The notes: generated from the sequence alone by a model not told the origin. A DNA stretch of 64,000 bases from Streptomyces fradiae ATCC 10745 = DSM 40063 (GCF_008704425.1 NZ_CP023696.1:2156501-2220500); one strand, 5' to 3'. Counted from the stretch's first letter, positions 36,198 through 46,197 are shown. A program made the numbers and translations.

Positions 36198-36899
36198 TCA
36201 GGGCCGGTGGCGTACGGGGGTGACGCCCAGCGTCCCGAGGCCCGCCGCCCCGACGCCGGTCGCCGCGCGCACCGCCACGGAGCCGTACGGGGTGCGCAGC
36301 CGCAGCCATGGCCCGGCGGCGAGCAGCACCACCGGCACCTCGTGCGGGACCGCCCCGGCCGGCGGCAGGAAGCCCAGCGACTGGGCGGCGTGCGCGGCGC
36401 GCAGCGGCAGCCCCGTACCGGCGACGGCGCGGGACCATATCTCCCGGCCGATCCGGTCGCGTTCGGCGCGGGTGCGGTGCTGCGACGGCAGTCGCGCGTC
36501 GCGCGCGCGGAACTCGGCGACCGCCTCCGCGACGGCGCCGCGCAGACCGGCCGCGTCCGGCGCTCCGGGCACCTCGCTCCAGCCGCCGCGCGGCGGGAGC
36601 AGCCCGCTCCACGGCGGCCCGGTGACGGGTGCGGGCACGATCGCCTTGCCCGCCGCCTCGTCGACGCCGTCGAGCAGTTCGCCGGCGGAGACGGTGGTGT
36701 CGAGGGCCGTGCCGTCCTGGAGGGCCGCCGTGCGAACGGCGATCACCTCGAAGGACGGCGGGCGCCCGAAGACGGCCAGGGCGCCGGCGCCCGCCTGGAG
36801 GCGGACGGCGGCGGCCCGGTCGTAGTGGACGAGCCGGGCCAGGAAGGCGGCGATGCCCGCCGCCTCCCTCGGCTCGGCGAAGTGCAGGGGCGCCGTCAT
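36198..36899 (-). CDS. Conserved actinobacterial protein of unknown function
   Basis: 233 residues, ATG complementary to 36897-36899, overlapping the stop of the upstream thioesterase gene by 4 bp (ATGA), so the two are co-translated. There is no signal peptide or membrane segment. The protein is Ala/Gly-rich with recognisable blocks HYDRAAAVRLQAGAGALAVF and RDRIGREIWSRAVAGTGLPL and a C-terminal segment AAGPWLRLRTPYGSVAVR. I have seen similar proteins annotated only as hypothetical next to acyl-CoA thioesterases. Downstream lies a short direct repeat (GGACCGGCCTCA, about 36167-36200). Confidence 0.8.
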   Translation of the reverse strand: MTAPLHFAEPREAAGIAAFLARLVHYDRAAAVRLQAGAGALAVFGRPPSFEVIAVRTAALQDGTALDTTVSAGELLDGVDEAAGKAIVPAPVTGPPWSGLLPPRGGWSEVPGAPDAAGLRGAVAEAVAEFRARDARLPSQHRTRAERDRIGREIWSRAVAGTGLPLRAAHAAQSLGFLPPAGAVPHEVPVVLLAAGPWLRLRTPYGSVAVRAATGVGAAGLGTLGVTPVRHRP

Positions 36900-37330
36900 G
36901 CGACGGCACCCTCCGCGCGCATCCCGTCGTCGACGTACTCCTGGAGGAACGCCCGCTCCTCGGCGGTGATGCGGCGCGGGCGCTGCGCCTCCAGGTCGAA
37001 GGGGACGACGACGGTGGACGCGCGCACGTACACCTGGCCAGGGTCCTTGATCTCGTACGCGATCGTCAGGGACGCCGCGCCGATCTTGGTGACCCAGGAC
37101 TCGATGGTCACCGGCTCGTGCCGGTGGACCAGCGGCCTGATGTAGTCGATCTCGTGGCGGGCCACGACGGAGCCGCCGGAGAAGGACGGGGAGCCGTCCC
37201 CCGGCGCCAGCCGGAACATGAAGTCGATCCGGGCCTCCTCCAGGTAGCGGAGGAAGACCACGTTGTTGACGTGCCCGAAGGCGTCCATGTCCGACCAGCG
37301 CAGGGGGCAGCTGTAGATGTGCCGAGCCAC
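36896..37330 (-). CDS. Acyl-CoA thioesterase (4HBT hotdog fold)
   Basis: Hydrolyses acyl-CoA thioesters. 144 residues from GTG (complement of 37328-37330), preceded by GAGGCGGCG. The 4-hydroxybenzoyl-CoA thioesterase signature is clear: LRWSDMDAFGHVNNVVFLRY, where the Asp and the HVNN element belong to the active site, then EEARIDFMF and HEIDYIRPL. It lies 13 bp after ettA on the same strand and overlaps the next gene by 4 bp, so all three may share a transcript. Confidence 0.9.
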   Translation of the reverse strand: MARHIYSCPLRWSDMDAFGHVNNVVFLRYLEEARIDFMFRLAPGDGSPSFSGGSVVARHEIDYIRPLVHRHEPVTIESWVTKIGAASLTIAYEIKDPGQVYVRASTVVVPFDLEAQRPRRITAEERAFLQEYVDDGMRAEGAVA

Positions 37331-37343
37331 GTCGAGCGCCGCC

Positions 37344-39008
37344 TCAGCCCCGGGTGAGCTTCTTGTACGTGGCGCGGTGCGGGCGGGCCGCGTCCGGGCC
37401 GAGGCGCTCGATCTTGTTCTTCTCGTACGACTCGAAGTTGCCCTCGAACCAGAACCACTTGGAGTCGCCCTCGTACGCCAGGATGTGCGTGGCGACGCGG
37501 TCGAGGAACCAGCGGTCGTGGGAGACCACCACGGCGCAGCCGGGGAACTCCAGCAGCGCGTTCTCCAGGGAGGAGAGGGTCTCGACGTCGAGGTCGTTGG
37601 TCGGCTCGTCGAGGAGGAGCAGGTTGCCGCCCTGCTTGAGGGTGAGCGCCAGGTTGAGGCGGTTGCGCTCACCGCCGGACAGGACGCCGGCCGGCTTCTG
37701 CTGGTCCGGGCCCTTGAAGCCGAAGGCGGAGACGTAGGCGCGGGAGGGCATCTCGACCTGGCCGACGTTGATGTAGTCCAGCTCGTCGGAGACGACGGCC
37801 CACAGCGTCTTCTTCGGGTCGATGTTCTCGCGGCTCTGGTCGACGTAGCTGATCTTGACGGTGTCGCCGACGCGGATCTGGCCGGAGTCCGGCTCCTCCA
37901 GGCCCTGGATCATCTTGAACAGCGTGGTCTTGCCCGCGCCGTTCGGGCCGATGACGCCGACGATGCCGTTGCGCGGGAGGGTGAAGCTGAGGTCGTCGAT
38001 GAGGACCTTCTCGCCGAAGGCCTTGGAGAGGTTCTCGACCTCCACGACGACGTTGCCCAGGCGCGGGCCCGGCGGGATCTGGATCTCCTCGAAGTCGAGC
38101 TTGCGCGCCTTCTCGGCCTCGGCGGCCATCTCCTCGTAACGGGCGAGACGCGCCTTCGACTTGGCCTGGCGGCCCTTGGCGTTGGAGCGGACCCACTCCA
38201 GCTCTTCCTTGAGCCGCTTGGCGCGCTTGGCGTCCTTCTGGCCCTCGACCTTCAGACGGGTCTGCTTCGTCTCCAGGTACGTGGAGTAGTTGCCCTCGTA
38301 CGGGTAGGCGCGGCCGCGGTCGAGCTCCAGGATCCACTGGGCGACGTTGTCGAGGAAGTACCGGTCGTGGGTGATGGCGACGACGGTGCCCGCGTACTTG
38401 GCGAGGTGCTGCTCCAGCCACTGGACGGACTCGGCGTCCAGGTGGTTGGTGGGCTCGTCGAGGAGGAGCAGGTCGGGGGCTTCCAGCAGCAGCTTGCAGA
38501 GCGCGACGCGGCGCTTCTCGCCACCGGACAGCTTGGTGACCGGCCAGTCGCCGGGCGGGCAGCCCAGGGCGTCCATGGCCTGCTCGAGCTGCGCGTCGAG
38601 GTCCCAGGCGTTGGCGTGGTCGAGCTCCTCCTGGAGCTTGCCCATCTCCTCCATCAGCTCGTCCGTGTAGTTCGTGGCCATCTCCTCGGCGATGGCGTTG
38701 AACCGGTCGAGCTTGCCCTTGATCTCGGCGACGCCCTCCTGGACGTTCTCCAGGACGGTCTTCTCCTCGTTGAGCGGGGGCTCCTGGAGGAGGATGCCGA
38801 CGGTGTAGCCGGGCGACAGGAACGCGTCGCCGTTGGAGGGCTGCTCCAGCCCCGCCATGATCTTGAGAACGGTGGACTTACCGGCGCCGTTCGGGCCGAC
38901 CACACCGATCTTCGCGCCGGGCAGGAAGCTCAGCGTCACGTCATCGAGGATGACCTTGTCGCCGTGCGCCTTGCGCGCCTTGCGCATCGTGTAGATGTAC
39001 TCAGCCAA
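37344..39008 (-). CDS. ettA: Energy-dependent translational throttle protein EttA (ABC-F)
   Basis: Ribosome-bound ABC-F ATPase that gates the first elongation step according to ATP/ADP. 554 residues with two ABC domains: Walker A GPNGAGKST twice, signatures LSGGEKRR and LSGGERNR, and Walker B LLLLDEPTNHLD and LLLLDEPTNDLD. The inter-domain linker contains the Arg/Lys-rich KARLARYEEMA region. The start is TTG (complement of 39006-39008), giving (M)AEYIYTMRKARKAHGDK, which matches the family N-terminus and length. The upstream region holds an octamer minisatellite. Confidence 0.95.
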   Translation of the reverse strand: MAEYIYTMRKARKAHGDKVILDDVTLSFLPGAKIGVVGPNGAGKSTVLKIMAGLEQPSNGDAFLSPGYTVGILLQEPPLNEEKTVLENVQEGVAEIKGKLDRFNAIAEEMATNYTDELMEEMGKLQEELDHANAWDLDAQLEQAMDALGCPPGDWPVTKLSGGEKRRVALCKLLLEAPDLLLLDEPTNHLDAESVQWLEQHLAKYAGTVVAITHDRYFLDNVAQWILELDRGRAYPYEGNYSTYLETKQTRLKVEGQKDAKRAKRLKEELEWVRSNAKGRQAKSKARLARYEEMAAEAEKARKLDFEEIQIPPGPRLGNVVVEVENLSKAFGEKVLIDDLSFTLPRNGIVGVIGPNGAGKTTLFKMIQGLEEPDSGQIRVGDTVKISYVDQSRENIDPKKTLWAVVSDELDYINVGQVEMPSRAYVSAFGFKGPDQQKPAGVLSGGERNRLNLALTLKQGGNLLLLDEPTNDLDVETLSSLENALLEFPGCAVVVSHDRWFLDRVATHILAYEGDSKWFWFEGNFESYEKNKIERLGPDAARPHRATYKKLTRG

Positions 39009-39622
39009 GAGAAACCGTCCGGCAATCAGTAGGGGTCGATTCGCGGCTCCGCCGCATGAGGGCAGACACACCCATCTTGCCTGACCGCCACCCCGCAACA
39101 GAAATGCGTGCCCCGACCTCGCGCCGCCCCGCCCCCGCCCGGACCCGCACGCGACCGACATGTCCGCTTCATATCCGCTTCGTCGCGTCCGGCCCGGCCG
39201 GCGCGCCCGCCGCGAGCCCGCTCGCCACACCCGGCCCTCGCCCCTCGGCCCTTCGACCGCCTGGCCGCCTGGCCGCCTGGCCGTCTGGCCGTCTGGCCGT
39301 CTGGCCGCCTGACCGCTCGGCCGCTCGGCCGCCTGGCCGCCTGACCGCTCGGCCGCTCGGCCGCTCGGCCGTCTGGCCGTCTGGCCGCCTGGCCGCCTGG
39401 CCGCCTGGCCCAGAGTCGCCGACCGGGGCGGTGAGGGCGCAGGGCGGATGAGCGCGGCGCCGGGAGCCGCCCCGGGGCGGGGACTCGCCGGACGGGACGC
39501 GCCGCTCCAGGCGACGCGCCACGCGGGGGAACGCCGTCCAGGAGGACGCCTCGCGGGGAGGGCCCCGCACAGCAGGACGCCTCCCAGGAGGACGTCTCGC
39601 GGCAACAGCCCCGCGGGAAAGC
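39009..39622. other. Gene-free region between ettA and the surface-protein gene
   Basis: 614 bp holding the presumed ettA promoter, a large octamer repeat (39261-39410) and imperfect repeats of GGAGGACGCCTCGCGGGG / AGGACGCCTCCC (about 39541-39600). Long open frames exist on both strands only because the octamer repeat has no stops; none looks coding. Confidence 0.5.
39261..39410. repeat. Octamer tandem repeat (CTGGCCGC), about 19 copies
   Basis: Consensus CTGGCCGC with variants CTGGCCGT, CTGACCGC and CTCGGCCG arranged in blocks, suggesting segmental duplication. The 8-bp period scrambles reading frame, so it is not coding. It lies 250-400 bp upstream of the ettA start. Confidence 0.9.
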
Positions 39623-39659
39623 CGGAGCGGCCCCGGACCTGGGGTCCGGGGCCGCTCCG
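39623..39659 (-). terminator. Strong hairpin terminator of the surface-protein gene
   Basis: A perfect 17-bp stem (39623-39639 with 39643-39659) around a TGG loop, rich in G and C, 16 bp beyond the stop codon of the sortase-anchored protein. Confidence 0.85.
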
Positions 39660-39675
39660 CGGGTCATCGCAGGGG

Positions 39676-41133
39676 TCACTGACCGGCCGCGGCGCCCTTC
39701 TTCTTGCGGAGGATGAAGACCGCGCCGCCGCCCAGCAGGACGAACGCGACGGCGATGCCGGCGATCATCGGAGTGGCGTTGGAGGCGCCGGTCTCGGCGA
39801 GGTCGCCGGTGGTGTCGCCGCCGCCGGTGGTGTCACCGCCGGTCGAGCCGGAGGTGGTGCCACCCGACTGCGGGGTCGGGTCGGTGCCCGGCTCCTCGTC
39901 ACCGTTGCCGCCGGTGGTCGGCGGGGTGGTGGGCTCGGCGCTGGTCTTGCAGTCCAGGACGCCCTTGAACGTCTTGGTCTCGCCGCCGGGCAGCGCGATG
40001 CTGAACTCGTACGGCTGGTCCTCGCCGACCGGGACGGTGACGGTCTTCGACTCGCCCGCGCCGACCTCGACCTTCTGGTCGGCCAGCTCGAAGGTGAACG
40101 CCTCGTCGCCCTCGTTCTTCGCGGTGACGTCGACGCCGCCCTTGGCGCAGTTCTTCTCGGCGGTCAGAGCCGGGATGGCACCCTGCTTCGCCCAGACGGC
40201 GCTGCCGGTCGCGGAGACGGTCGACTCGCTGGAGCCGGCCAGGATCTGCGTCTGGCTCTTGGAGAGGCTGGCGAAGGCGCGGCCCACGGAGACGGACGTG
40301 CTCGCCTGGACGTTGAACGTCGCGGTGCCGTCGGCGGTGCCGGCCGGCACGTCGACGTACAGCTCCGTGCCGTCCTTGGCCTCGGTGACCGGCGCGCCGT
40401 TCTTGTCGGTGACCTTGACACCGGCGGCGTCCGGGGCGGTGACGGTGGCCCGCTCGGCGTTGGTGCGGACGGTGATCGGGCCGAGCTTGCTTCCGGCCTT
40501 GCCGGAGACCGCGTTCGGCTCCAGGCTCAGCGACGCCTTGGGCTCCTGGAGCTTCTCGGCGCTCTTCTCCAGCCAGTCGGCGAGCTTCTCGGCGGCCGGG
40601 TCCTTCGCCTCGACGTCCGCACCGTCCGAGAAGCGCCAGATGGCGACCTGCGTACCGGCGGCGGCGGTCTCCTTGGTCAGGGAGCCGGCGTCGGCCTTCT
40701 TGGCCAGGTCAGCGAGGTCGTCGACCTGCGGGTAGGAGTTCTTCAGAACCCACAGGATCTTGCCGGCCTGCTCGTTGCTCCCGAGCGAGGTCTGCTCCCA
40801 GGGCGTCTCGAGGTACTTGGCCTTGGGCAGCGTCGGGTTGTGGATGTCGATGCAGTACGTCTTCAGCGTGCCGCCGCCGTCGACGGCCATCTCGAAGAGG
40901 CCGGCGGGCAGCTTCTTCGTCTTGCCGCCGTTCAGCTTGAGGACGGCGTCGTCATAGGTGGTCAGCCCGTTGAGGGTGGCGGAGGCACCACCCTGGTGCT
41001 GGGGGTTCTCGTCGGCGACGGCCACGGCCGTCCCGGCTATGGATCCTCCCGCGACCAGACCGGAGGTCAGGACCGCGGCGGCGAGCCGGCGGCCGAGCCG
41101 CTCCCGCCGCTGGACAGAAAGCGCAGCAAACAC
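39676..41133 (-). CDS. Thioester-domain (TQXA) surface protein with LAXTG sortase signal
   Basis: Cell-wall protein of 485 residues. Signal peptide about 1-40 (AVAVADEN); start GTG (complement of 41131-41133) after GAGGGGAAA. The N-terminal TQXA domain carries the Cys and Gln that form an internal thioester: Cys94 in LKTYCIDIHN and Gln162 in AAAGTQVAIWRFSDG. Such domains can bond covalently to host or surface amines. Ig-like modules follow (about 205-300 and 325-400), a Thr/Gly/Asp-rich stalk, then LAETG (445-449), a membrane helix and RKKKG tail, the class E sortase signal used in Streptomyces. No sortase gene lies nearby. Confidence 0.92.
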   Translation of the reverse strand: MFAALSVQRRERLGRRLAAAVLTSGLVAGGSIAGTAVAVADENPQHQGGASATLNGLTTYDDAVLKLNGGKTKKLPAGLFEMAVDGGGTLKTYCIDIHNPTLPKAKYLETPWEQTSLGSNEQAGKILWVLKNSYPQVDDLADLAKKADAGSLTKETAAAGTQVAIWRFSDGADVEAKDPAAEKLADWLEKSAEKLQEPKASLSLEPNAVSGKAGSKLGPITVRTNAERATVTAPDAAGVKVTDKNGAPVTEAKDGTELYVDVPAGTADGTATFNVQASTSVSVGRAFASLSKSQTQILAGSSESTVSATGSAVWAKQGAIPALTAEKNCAKGGVDVTAKNEGDEAFTFELADQKVEVGAGESKTVTVPVGEDQPYEFSIALPGGETKTFKGVLDCKTSAEPTTPPTTGGNGDEEPGTDPTPQSGGTTSGSTGGDTTGGGDTTGDLAETGASNATPMIAGIAVAFVLLGGGAVFILRKKKGAAAGQ

Positions 41134-41422
41134 AGATTTCCCCTCTGGGCGAGTCCTCCGGTCGCAGGGCCCCGCGGCGCGGTGCACGTCGCGGGGGCAC
41201 GTGGGAGGTGGAACTCGCCTGATGACTCAAGTGCCCCGTGAGTACCGGAATCCTAGAGAGGCGGACTCGGCGAGTCCCCTGTGATGCCCCCACTCAACCG
41301 TTTCGACTCGCAATCGTTATCGAAATCCAGGCATGAAAGCCGTGACTTTCGGCCAGGGGCCACCCAAGTCGCATGCCACATAGCCCGGTTCGCGGAGGTT
41401 TGGGCGGCCGGCTGAGGCCAGC

Positions 41423-41872
41423 TCAGGACGTGACCAACTCCGCCCGCCGCTGCGGCACTTCGGTGTGCCGCTCCGTCATCTCCTGTTCGGCGGAGCGTCT
41501 CCCCGCGCTCCTGCGGAACGCCGACGTGCCGCGTGTCAGGTCGTGGCCGACGGCCAGCGCGTCGATGTCGACGAACGTCCGGCGCGGCCCGTCCGCCGGT
41601 CCTCCGGCGGACGGCTCCTCGCGGACCCGCAGCCTGCCGTGCACCACGAGCGGTTCGCCGACCGCCACCGACGCCGCGAGGTTCGCGCCGAGCTGGCGCC
41701 AGGCGTTGACCGTGTAGAAGCTCGTGTGCCCGTCGGTCCACGCCGCCCGCTCGCGGTCCCAGCGGCGGGCGGTGGCGGCGAAGCGGAACCTCGCGACCCC
41801 GCCCGTAGGCGTCTCCCGGTACTCCACGTTGGTCGCCACGTTCCCCACGACCGTGACCAGGGTGTCGTTCAT
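41423..41872 (-). CDS. ssbB: Single-stranded DNA-binding protein (SsbB type)
   Basis: 149 residues with the OB fold (MNDTLVTVVGNVATNVEYRE, FRFAATARRWD, FYTVNAWRQLGANLAASV, GEPLVVHGRLRVRE). It lacks the long Gly-rich linker and acidic DDDIPF tip of the housekeeping SsbA. This matches the streptomycete SsbB, reported to act in chromosome segregation during sporulation. The C-terminal tail (TERHTEVPQRRAELVTS) is short. Its location beside the dynamin pair, another sporulation-division system, supports this assignment. Confidence 0.87.
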   Translation of the reverse strand: MNDTLVTVVGNVATNVEYRETPTGGVARFRFAATARRWDRERAAWTDGHTSFYTVNAWRQLGANLAASVAVGEPLVVHGRLRVREEPSAGGPADGPRRTFVDIDALAVGHDLTRGTSAFRRSAGRRSAEQEMTERHTEVPQRRAELVTS

Positions 41873-42276
41873 GACGGATGCTCCTCCCCGTTCGCGACGC
41901 TCCCCCGCGCCGCCCGTTGTGCTCCATCGTGGCCCCGTCCGCCGATTCCCGCTCGGCCCTGTGGACGGCGGGGCGGCCTGGGGACATCGCCGCCACCCGA
42001 TCGGGCGATCGACCGCTGGGGCCGCCGGCCGGCCGCGCGGGAGGAGTCGGGTGCGTGACGGGCTGCGGCGGAGGACCCGGTCAGTACCGGGCGACGGGCC
42101 GCAGGGGCCCGGGCCCCGGTGAGCGCCGGCCCTCGGGACCGGCGGGCACCCGTCGCCGGTCCGGTTCCCGGGCCCGCCCCGTACCCACCTCCGCCCTCAT
42201 GCCCGCCCCCGCCCCACCCCCGTACCCGCGCTGACCGCCGCCTCCGTACCCCCACCCGGGCCCGTGCCCACGCCCG
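41873..42276. other. GC-rich spacer between dynB and ssbB
   Basis: 404 bp with the ssbB promoter region and no recognisable gene; C-rich runs (CCCGCCCCCGCCCC near 42205) lie just after the dynB stop codon. Confidence 0.4.
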
Positions 42277-44178
42277 TCAGCGGGTCGTGAGCCGTCCGCC
42301 CGACACCGTCGCGTACTGCTCCCGCACCTCGCGGTAGCGCATGAGCTCCGTGGCGATCGGGTCGAGGACCATCGCCCGGCCGCACCCGGCCGCCGCCTCG
42401 CGCAGTCGCCGCTCGGTCTCCTGCCCGTACCTGCGCGCGGGCCCCCGCGCCGCCGCCACGCACGCCCACTCCACGAGCGGCCCGCCGACGATCCCGGCGA
42501 GCATCACCAGGACGGGCGGCAGCAGGCGCGGCTCCAGTACGCCCGCGATCTGGCCCGCCAGCCACAGCGCGCCGAACACCTGAAGCAGCGTCATGGACGC
42601 CTGGGACAGCACGGCCACCGGCCACCAGGCCGGCCGCGGCGGCAGGCCGCCCGGCCTCCCACCCGCCTTCCCCCCGGCCCTCTTGCCCGCAGCGCCCGCA
42701 GCGCCCGCAGCCCCGCCCCCGGGCTTCCCGCCCACCGTGCCGCCCGCCGTACCGCCCGGCTTCCCGCCCGCCGTGCCGTCCCCCTTGCCGCCCGGCCTCG
42801 GGGCGCGGGCGTCGGCGGCCAGCTCGTCCAGCGCCTCCGGCAGCCCCCGCGCGCCGCGCGCCGCCGCCTCGCGCACGGCCTGCGCCCACGGGGCCGGCAA
42901 TCCGTGCGCGGCCTCCTCCGCGACGACGCGCACCGCGTGCTCGACGCGCTGCCGGGCCGTGGGCTCCTCCTCCAACGGCGCCGAACCGGCCGGCTCGCCG
43001 CCGCCCGCGCCCGGTGTGCGCAGCCGCTCGTACCAGCGCCACAGCCGCAGCCACGGGGTGCCGCAGGCGCGTCCGGCGTTGCGGCGCCACGCGCGTTCGG
43101 CGGCCTCGCCCGCGGCGGCGGCGCCGACGGCGACGGCCAGCCGGGCGGTGAAGTCCTCCCGGGAGCGCTCCCCGAGGCCGGGCCGCCCCTCCCCCACGTA
43201 GACCGGGCGCAGGCGGGTCGCGGCCGCGTCGACGTCGGCGGAGAGACGGCGGGTCGCGGCCTGGTGGCCCCGCACGAACGTGCCGAGCGCCTCGCGCAGT
43301 TCGGGCAGGCCCTCGCCGGTGAGGGCGGAGAGGGCCAGGACGGTGGCGCCTGGCTCGCCGTGCTCGCCGAGGGCGACACCGTCCTCGTCGAGGAGGCGGC
43401 GCAGGTCGTCCAGCACCTGGTCGGTGGTGTCGCCGAGGAGGCGGTCGATCTGGTTGAGGACGACGAAGGTGACCTCCGCGTGCCCGGCGAGGGGCCGCAG
43501 GTACCGCTCGTGGAGGGCGGCGTCGGCGTACTTCTCCGGGTCGACGACCCAGATGACCCCGTCGACGAGGCCGAGGACGCGGTCGACCTGGTCGCGGTGG
43601 GCGGTGAGCGCCGAGTCGTGGTCGGGCAGGTCCACGAGGACGAGTCCGCGCAGCGCCTCGTCGCCGTCGCCGCCCGCGAGGGGCCTGCGGCACAGCCGGC
43701 CCGGGATGCCGAGCCGGTCCAGAAGCCCGGCGGCGCCCTCGGACCAGGCGCAGGCGATGGGCGCGGCGGTGGTGGGGCGGCGCAGTCCGGTCTCGGAGAC
43801 GGGTACTCCGGCGAGCGCGTTGATCAGCGTCGACTTGCCGCTGCCGGTGGCGCCCGCGATGGCGATGACGGTGTGACGGGAGGAGAGCCGCTGCCGGGCG
43901 GCCGCTTCGGCGAGCACCCGGCCGGCCTCGGCGACGACCGGCGGGTCGAGGCGGGTGGCGGAGAGCCCGAGGAGGTCGCGGAGGGCGTCGAGGCGCACCT
44001 TGAGGGCGGCTCCCTCGCCTCCGCCGTCCCGCGGGTCGCGCCCGGGGCCTTTGGACCCGCCTCCGGACCCGTCCTCCCCTCCCCCGGGTTCGCCTCCGGC
44101 CCCGCCCTCCGCTGCGGCGCGGCGGGCGATCAGCCCGTCGTCCCACTTCCTCTGGCCCACGGCGTTCACCGCCGTCAC
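42277..44178 (-). CDS. dynB: Dynamin-like GTPase DynB (membrane-spanning partner)
   Basis: 633 residues. G1 loop [14 protein letters not shown] (about 108-121), a switch region [12 protein letters not shown]3-like [10 protein letters not shown] and G4-like NQID instead of the usual NKxD. After a long helical stalk with repeated [10 protein letters not shown] linker, two hydrophobic helices occur (about 520-575, [20 protein letters not shown] and [19 protein letters not shown]). The start GTG (complement of 44176-44178) overlaps the dynA stop by 4 bp. In streptomycetes DynA and DynB stabilise FtsZ rings during sporulation septation. The N-terminus carries a Gly/Ser-rich spacer. Confidence 0.85.
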   Translation of the reverse strand: MTAVNAVGQRKWDDGLIARRAAAEGGAGGEPGGGEDGSGGGSKGPGRDPRDGGGEGAALKVRLDALRDLLGLSATRLDPPVVAEAGRVLAEAAARQRLSSRHTVIAIAGATGSGKSTLINALAGVPVSETGLRRPTTAAPIACAWSEGAAGLLDRLGIPGRLCRRPLAGGDGDEALRGLVLVDLPDHDSALTAHRDQVDRVLGLVDGVIWVVDPEKYADAALHERYLRPLAGHAEVTFVVLNQIDRLLGDTTDQVLDDLRRLLDEDGVALGEHGEPGATVLALSALTGEGLPELREALGTFVRGHQAATRRLSADVDAAATRLRPVYVGEGRPGLGERSREDFTARLAVAVGAAAAGEAAERAWRRNAGRACGTPWLRLWRWYERLRTPGAGGGEPAGSAPLEEEPTARQRVEHAVRVVAEEAAHGLPAPWAQAVREAAARGARGLPEALDELAADARAPRPGGKGDGTAGGKPGGTAGGTVGGKPGGGAAGAAGAAGKRAGGKAGGRPGGLPPRPAWWPVAVLSQASMTLLQVFGALWLAGQIAGVLEPRLLPPVLVMLAGIVGGPLVEWACVAAARGPARRYGQETERRLREAAAGCGRAMVLDPIATELMRYREVREQYATVSGGRLTTR

Positions 44179-45767
44179 CTCTCCTTCTGCAGTACGGACA
44201 GCGCGGCGATGAGTTCAGCCTGCGGTTCCGGGGTGACGCCGAGGGCGTCGACCGGGGCCAGGCGCAGGTCCCGTTCCTCCCGGAGGACCCGTTCGACGTA
44301 CGCGTCGACGAGTTCGGCGCCCTTGTCGCGCAGGCGCAGCGCGCCCTGGGCGCCGACCAGCTCCGCGAGCCGCTCGCCCGCCCCCCGCGCGCGGTCCCCG
44401 CCGAGCAGGGTGGCCGCGAGCAGCGCGGAGACGGTGTCGGCGTCGGGGAGGGGGGTGCGTTCGGCGCGCCGTACCTCGTCCTCGGCCAGCTCCTCCAGGA
44501 CGCGGCGCCAGCGGCGTACCGCCATGCCCACGCGCTCGCACGCCTCCCGGTCGCGGCCGGCGGGCGTGCCGTCGAGGGCGCGGGCGGCGGGTTCGCGCCG
44601 CCAGGCCTCCCTCAGCCGCTCGTCGGCGGCGGCGACGGCGCAGTGGAGGAGGGCGGCCAGGGAGTCGGCGAGGGCGTCGAGGAGTTCGGCGGGCGTGCAG
44701 TCGTCGGGGTGGGCGCGCCAGCGGGCGCGGGCGTCGCCGGAGAGGACGGCGCCGCGGCGCAGTTCGCGGCGTACGCGGTCGGCCTCGGCGGCGTACACGG
44801 TCTCGACGGCGCCGGTCAGGCGGAGCGCGGCGGCGCACTGGGCGGCGACGGCGCCGGCGAGTTCCGGCATGCGCACGCGCAGGGAGTCGATGACGCCGTT
44901 GGCGGTGCGGCCGGCGGTCTGGTGGCGGGCGGCGGGGTCCTGGGCGCGGTGGGCGAGCCAGGCCCGGAGGGGTGCGACCGCCGTGTCGGGCAGCAGGCCG
45001 CTGCCGCCCCCGGCGGACTCGGGCAGCTCGGGGACGGTGAAGCGGGGTACGGCGCCCAGGCCGGCGCGTACGAGCAGCGCCTCGTACTGGCGGGACACCT
45101 CGCCGATCACCTGGTGGGGGACGCGGTCGAGGACGGTCACGAGGGTGGCGTCGTACTCCTTGGCGGTACGGAGCAGGTGCCACGGGACCGCGTCGGCGTA
45201 CCGGGACGCGGTGGTGACCATCACCCAGATGTCGGCGGCGCAGATCAGTTCGGCGGCCAGCTCGCGGCTGCCGGAGACGAGGGAGTCGATGTCGGGGGCG
45301 TCGAGCAGGGCGAGCCCGCGGGGCAGGGTGTCGGCGGTCTCCAGGCGCAGGGCGCGCCCCTCGGGCTCCTCGTCGGCGTCCTCGCCGGGGGTGCCCCACA
45401 GGCGGGTGAAGCGCGGCAGGACGCGGGTGCCGGAGAACCAGTGCTCCTCGTCGGGGTGGCAGACGAGCACGGGGACGCGGGTGGTGGGGCGCAGGACGCC
45501 GGCCTCGCTGACGGGGCGGCCGACAAGGGAGTTGACGAGGGTGGACTTGCCGGCGCCGGTCGATCCGCCGACCACGGCGAGGAGGGGGGCCCCGGGGTCG
45601 CGGAGCCGTGGGACCAGGTAGTCGTCCAGTTGGGCCAGCAGCTCCGCCCGCGTCTGCCGGGCCCTCGGCGCCCCCGGGATGGGCAGGGGGAGGCGCACGG
45701 CGGCGACACGGTCGCGCAGGGCGGAGAGTGCGTCGAGAAGCTGAGGCCGTACGTCCAAGGTCACCAC
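44175..45767 (-). CDS. dynA: Dynamin-like GTPase DynA
   Basis: 530 residues, no membrane helix. G1 motif [19 protein letters not shown] (about 66-84), switch [11 protein letters not shown]3-like [11 protein letters not shown], and VLDRVP at the G4 position. A helical effector region rich in Glu, Arg and Ala follows. First gene of the pair; its frame starts with GTG GTG (45767), with only a weak ribosome site, so a slightly later start is possible. Together with DynB it is inferred to form the cytokinetic dynamin complex for cell division in aerial hyphae. Confidence 0.83.
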   Translation of the reverse strand: MVTLDVRPQLLDALSALRDRVAAVRLPLPIPGAPRARQTRAELLAQLDDYLVPRLRDPGAPLLAVVGGSTGAGKSTLVNSLVGRPVSEAGVLRPTTRVPVLVCHPDEEHWFSGTRVLPRFTRLWGTPGEDADEEPEGRALRLETADTLPRGLALLDAPDIDSLVSGSRELAAELICAADIWVMVTTASRYADAVPWHLLRTAKEYDATLVTVLDRVPHQVIGEVSRQYEALLVRAGLGAVPRFTVPELPESAGGGSGLLPDTAVAPLRAWLAHRAQDPAARHQTAGRTANGVIDSLRVRMPELAGAVAAQCAAALRLTGAVETVYAAEADRVRRELRRGAVLSGDARARWRAHPDDCTPAELLDALADSLAALLHCAVAAADERLREAWRREPAARALDGTPAGRDREACERVGMAVRRWRRVLEELAEDEVRRAERTPLPDADTVSALLAATLLGGDRARGAGERLAELVGAQGALRLRDKGAELVDAYVERVLREERDLRLAPVDALGVTPEPQAELIAALSVLQKER

Positions 45768-46075
45768 ATGTGAAGAATGCCCAATTTCAGCATCTTTTTG
45801 AAGCGTATGGCCCTCTCTGCGCGCCGGTCACACACAGGGACAGAGGGGATGAGTGGGGCTCAGGCATAACGAGTGCACAACACCCGGCCCGCGAGGCGCG
45901 AAAAGCGCTGCGTGAATCGCACCTGCCTGCGATTATCGGGTTCGCTTCACCGAACCTCCACATCGTGCCACGCAGGTGAAGCGGCCGGGCCAGGGTGATC
46001 GGAGCCCTATCCTTGACCCCGGCCAGGTCACGGAACAGCACGAGGGCTCCGGCGGCCGCCAGGCCGCCACCACCG
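45768..46075. other. Intergenic region holding dynA and tRNA promoters
   Basis: 308 bp of lower GC content, with CACATGTG just upstream of dynA and CGCAGGTGAAGCGG/CGCACCTGCCTGCG inverted elements (about 45917-45983). Only short antisense frames, none credible. Confidence 0.4.
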
Positions 46076-46148
46076 GCCCCCGTAGCTCAGTGGATAGAGC
46101 AGGTGCCTTCTAAGCACTTGGCCGCAGGTTCGAGTCCTGCCGGGGGCG
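46076..46148 (+). tRNA. tRNA-Arg (anticodon UCU)
   Basis: Full cloverleaf: acceptor GCCCCCG/CGGGGGC, D-stem GCTC/GAGC, anticodon stem GGTGC/GCACT with loop CTTCTAA (anticodon TCT at 46109-46111), and T-arm GCAGG-TTCGAGT-CCTGC. CCA is not encoded. It is the integration site of the mobile element that follows; the gene stays intact because the element restores its 3' part. Confidence 0.96.
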
Positions 46149-46197
46149 CAAGACCGGGACCCTCCTTCGGGAGGGTCTTTTTGCTGGTCAGGGCAGG
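46103..46197 (+). repeat. attL: 95-bp direct repeat at the tRNA end of the AICE
   Basis: Begins in the anticodon stem of tRNA-Arg and runs through the tRNA 3' end and terminator to GGTCAGGGCAGG. It is identical over 95 bp to 63302-63396. This is the signature of site-specific integration into a tRNA gene. Confidence 0.95.
46158..46182 (+). terminator. Rho-independent terminator of the tRNA gene
   Basis: GACCCTCC-TTCG-GGAGGGTC followed by TTTTT. It lies within the att direct repeat, so a second copy exists at 63357-63381 beside attR. Confidence 0.92.

Noticed and set aside
39261..39410. Possible coding repeat region
   Set aside because: An 8-bp period cannot keep one frame and the long frames there only reflect absence of stops.
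45787..46041. 84-codon minus-strand frame before the tRNA gene
   Set aside because: No ribosome site or codon bias; it lies in the promoter region.
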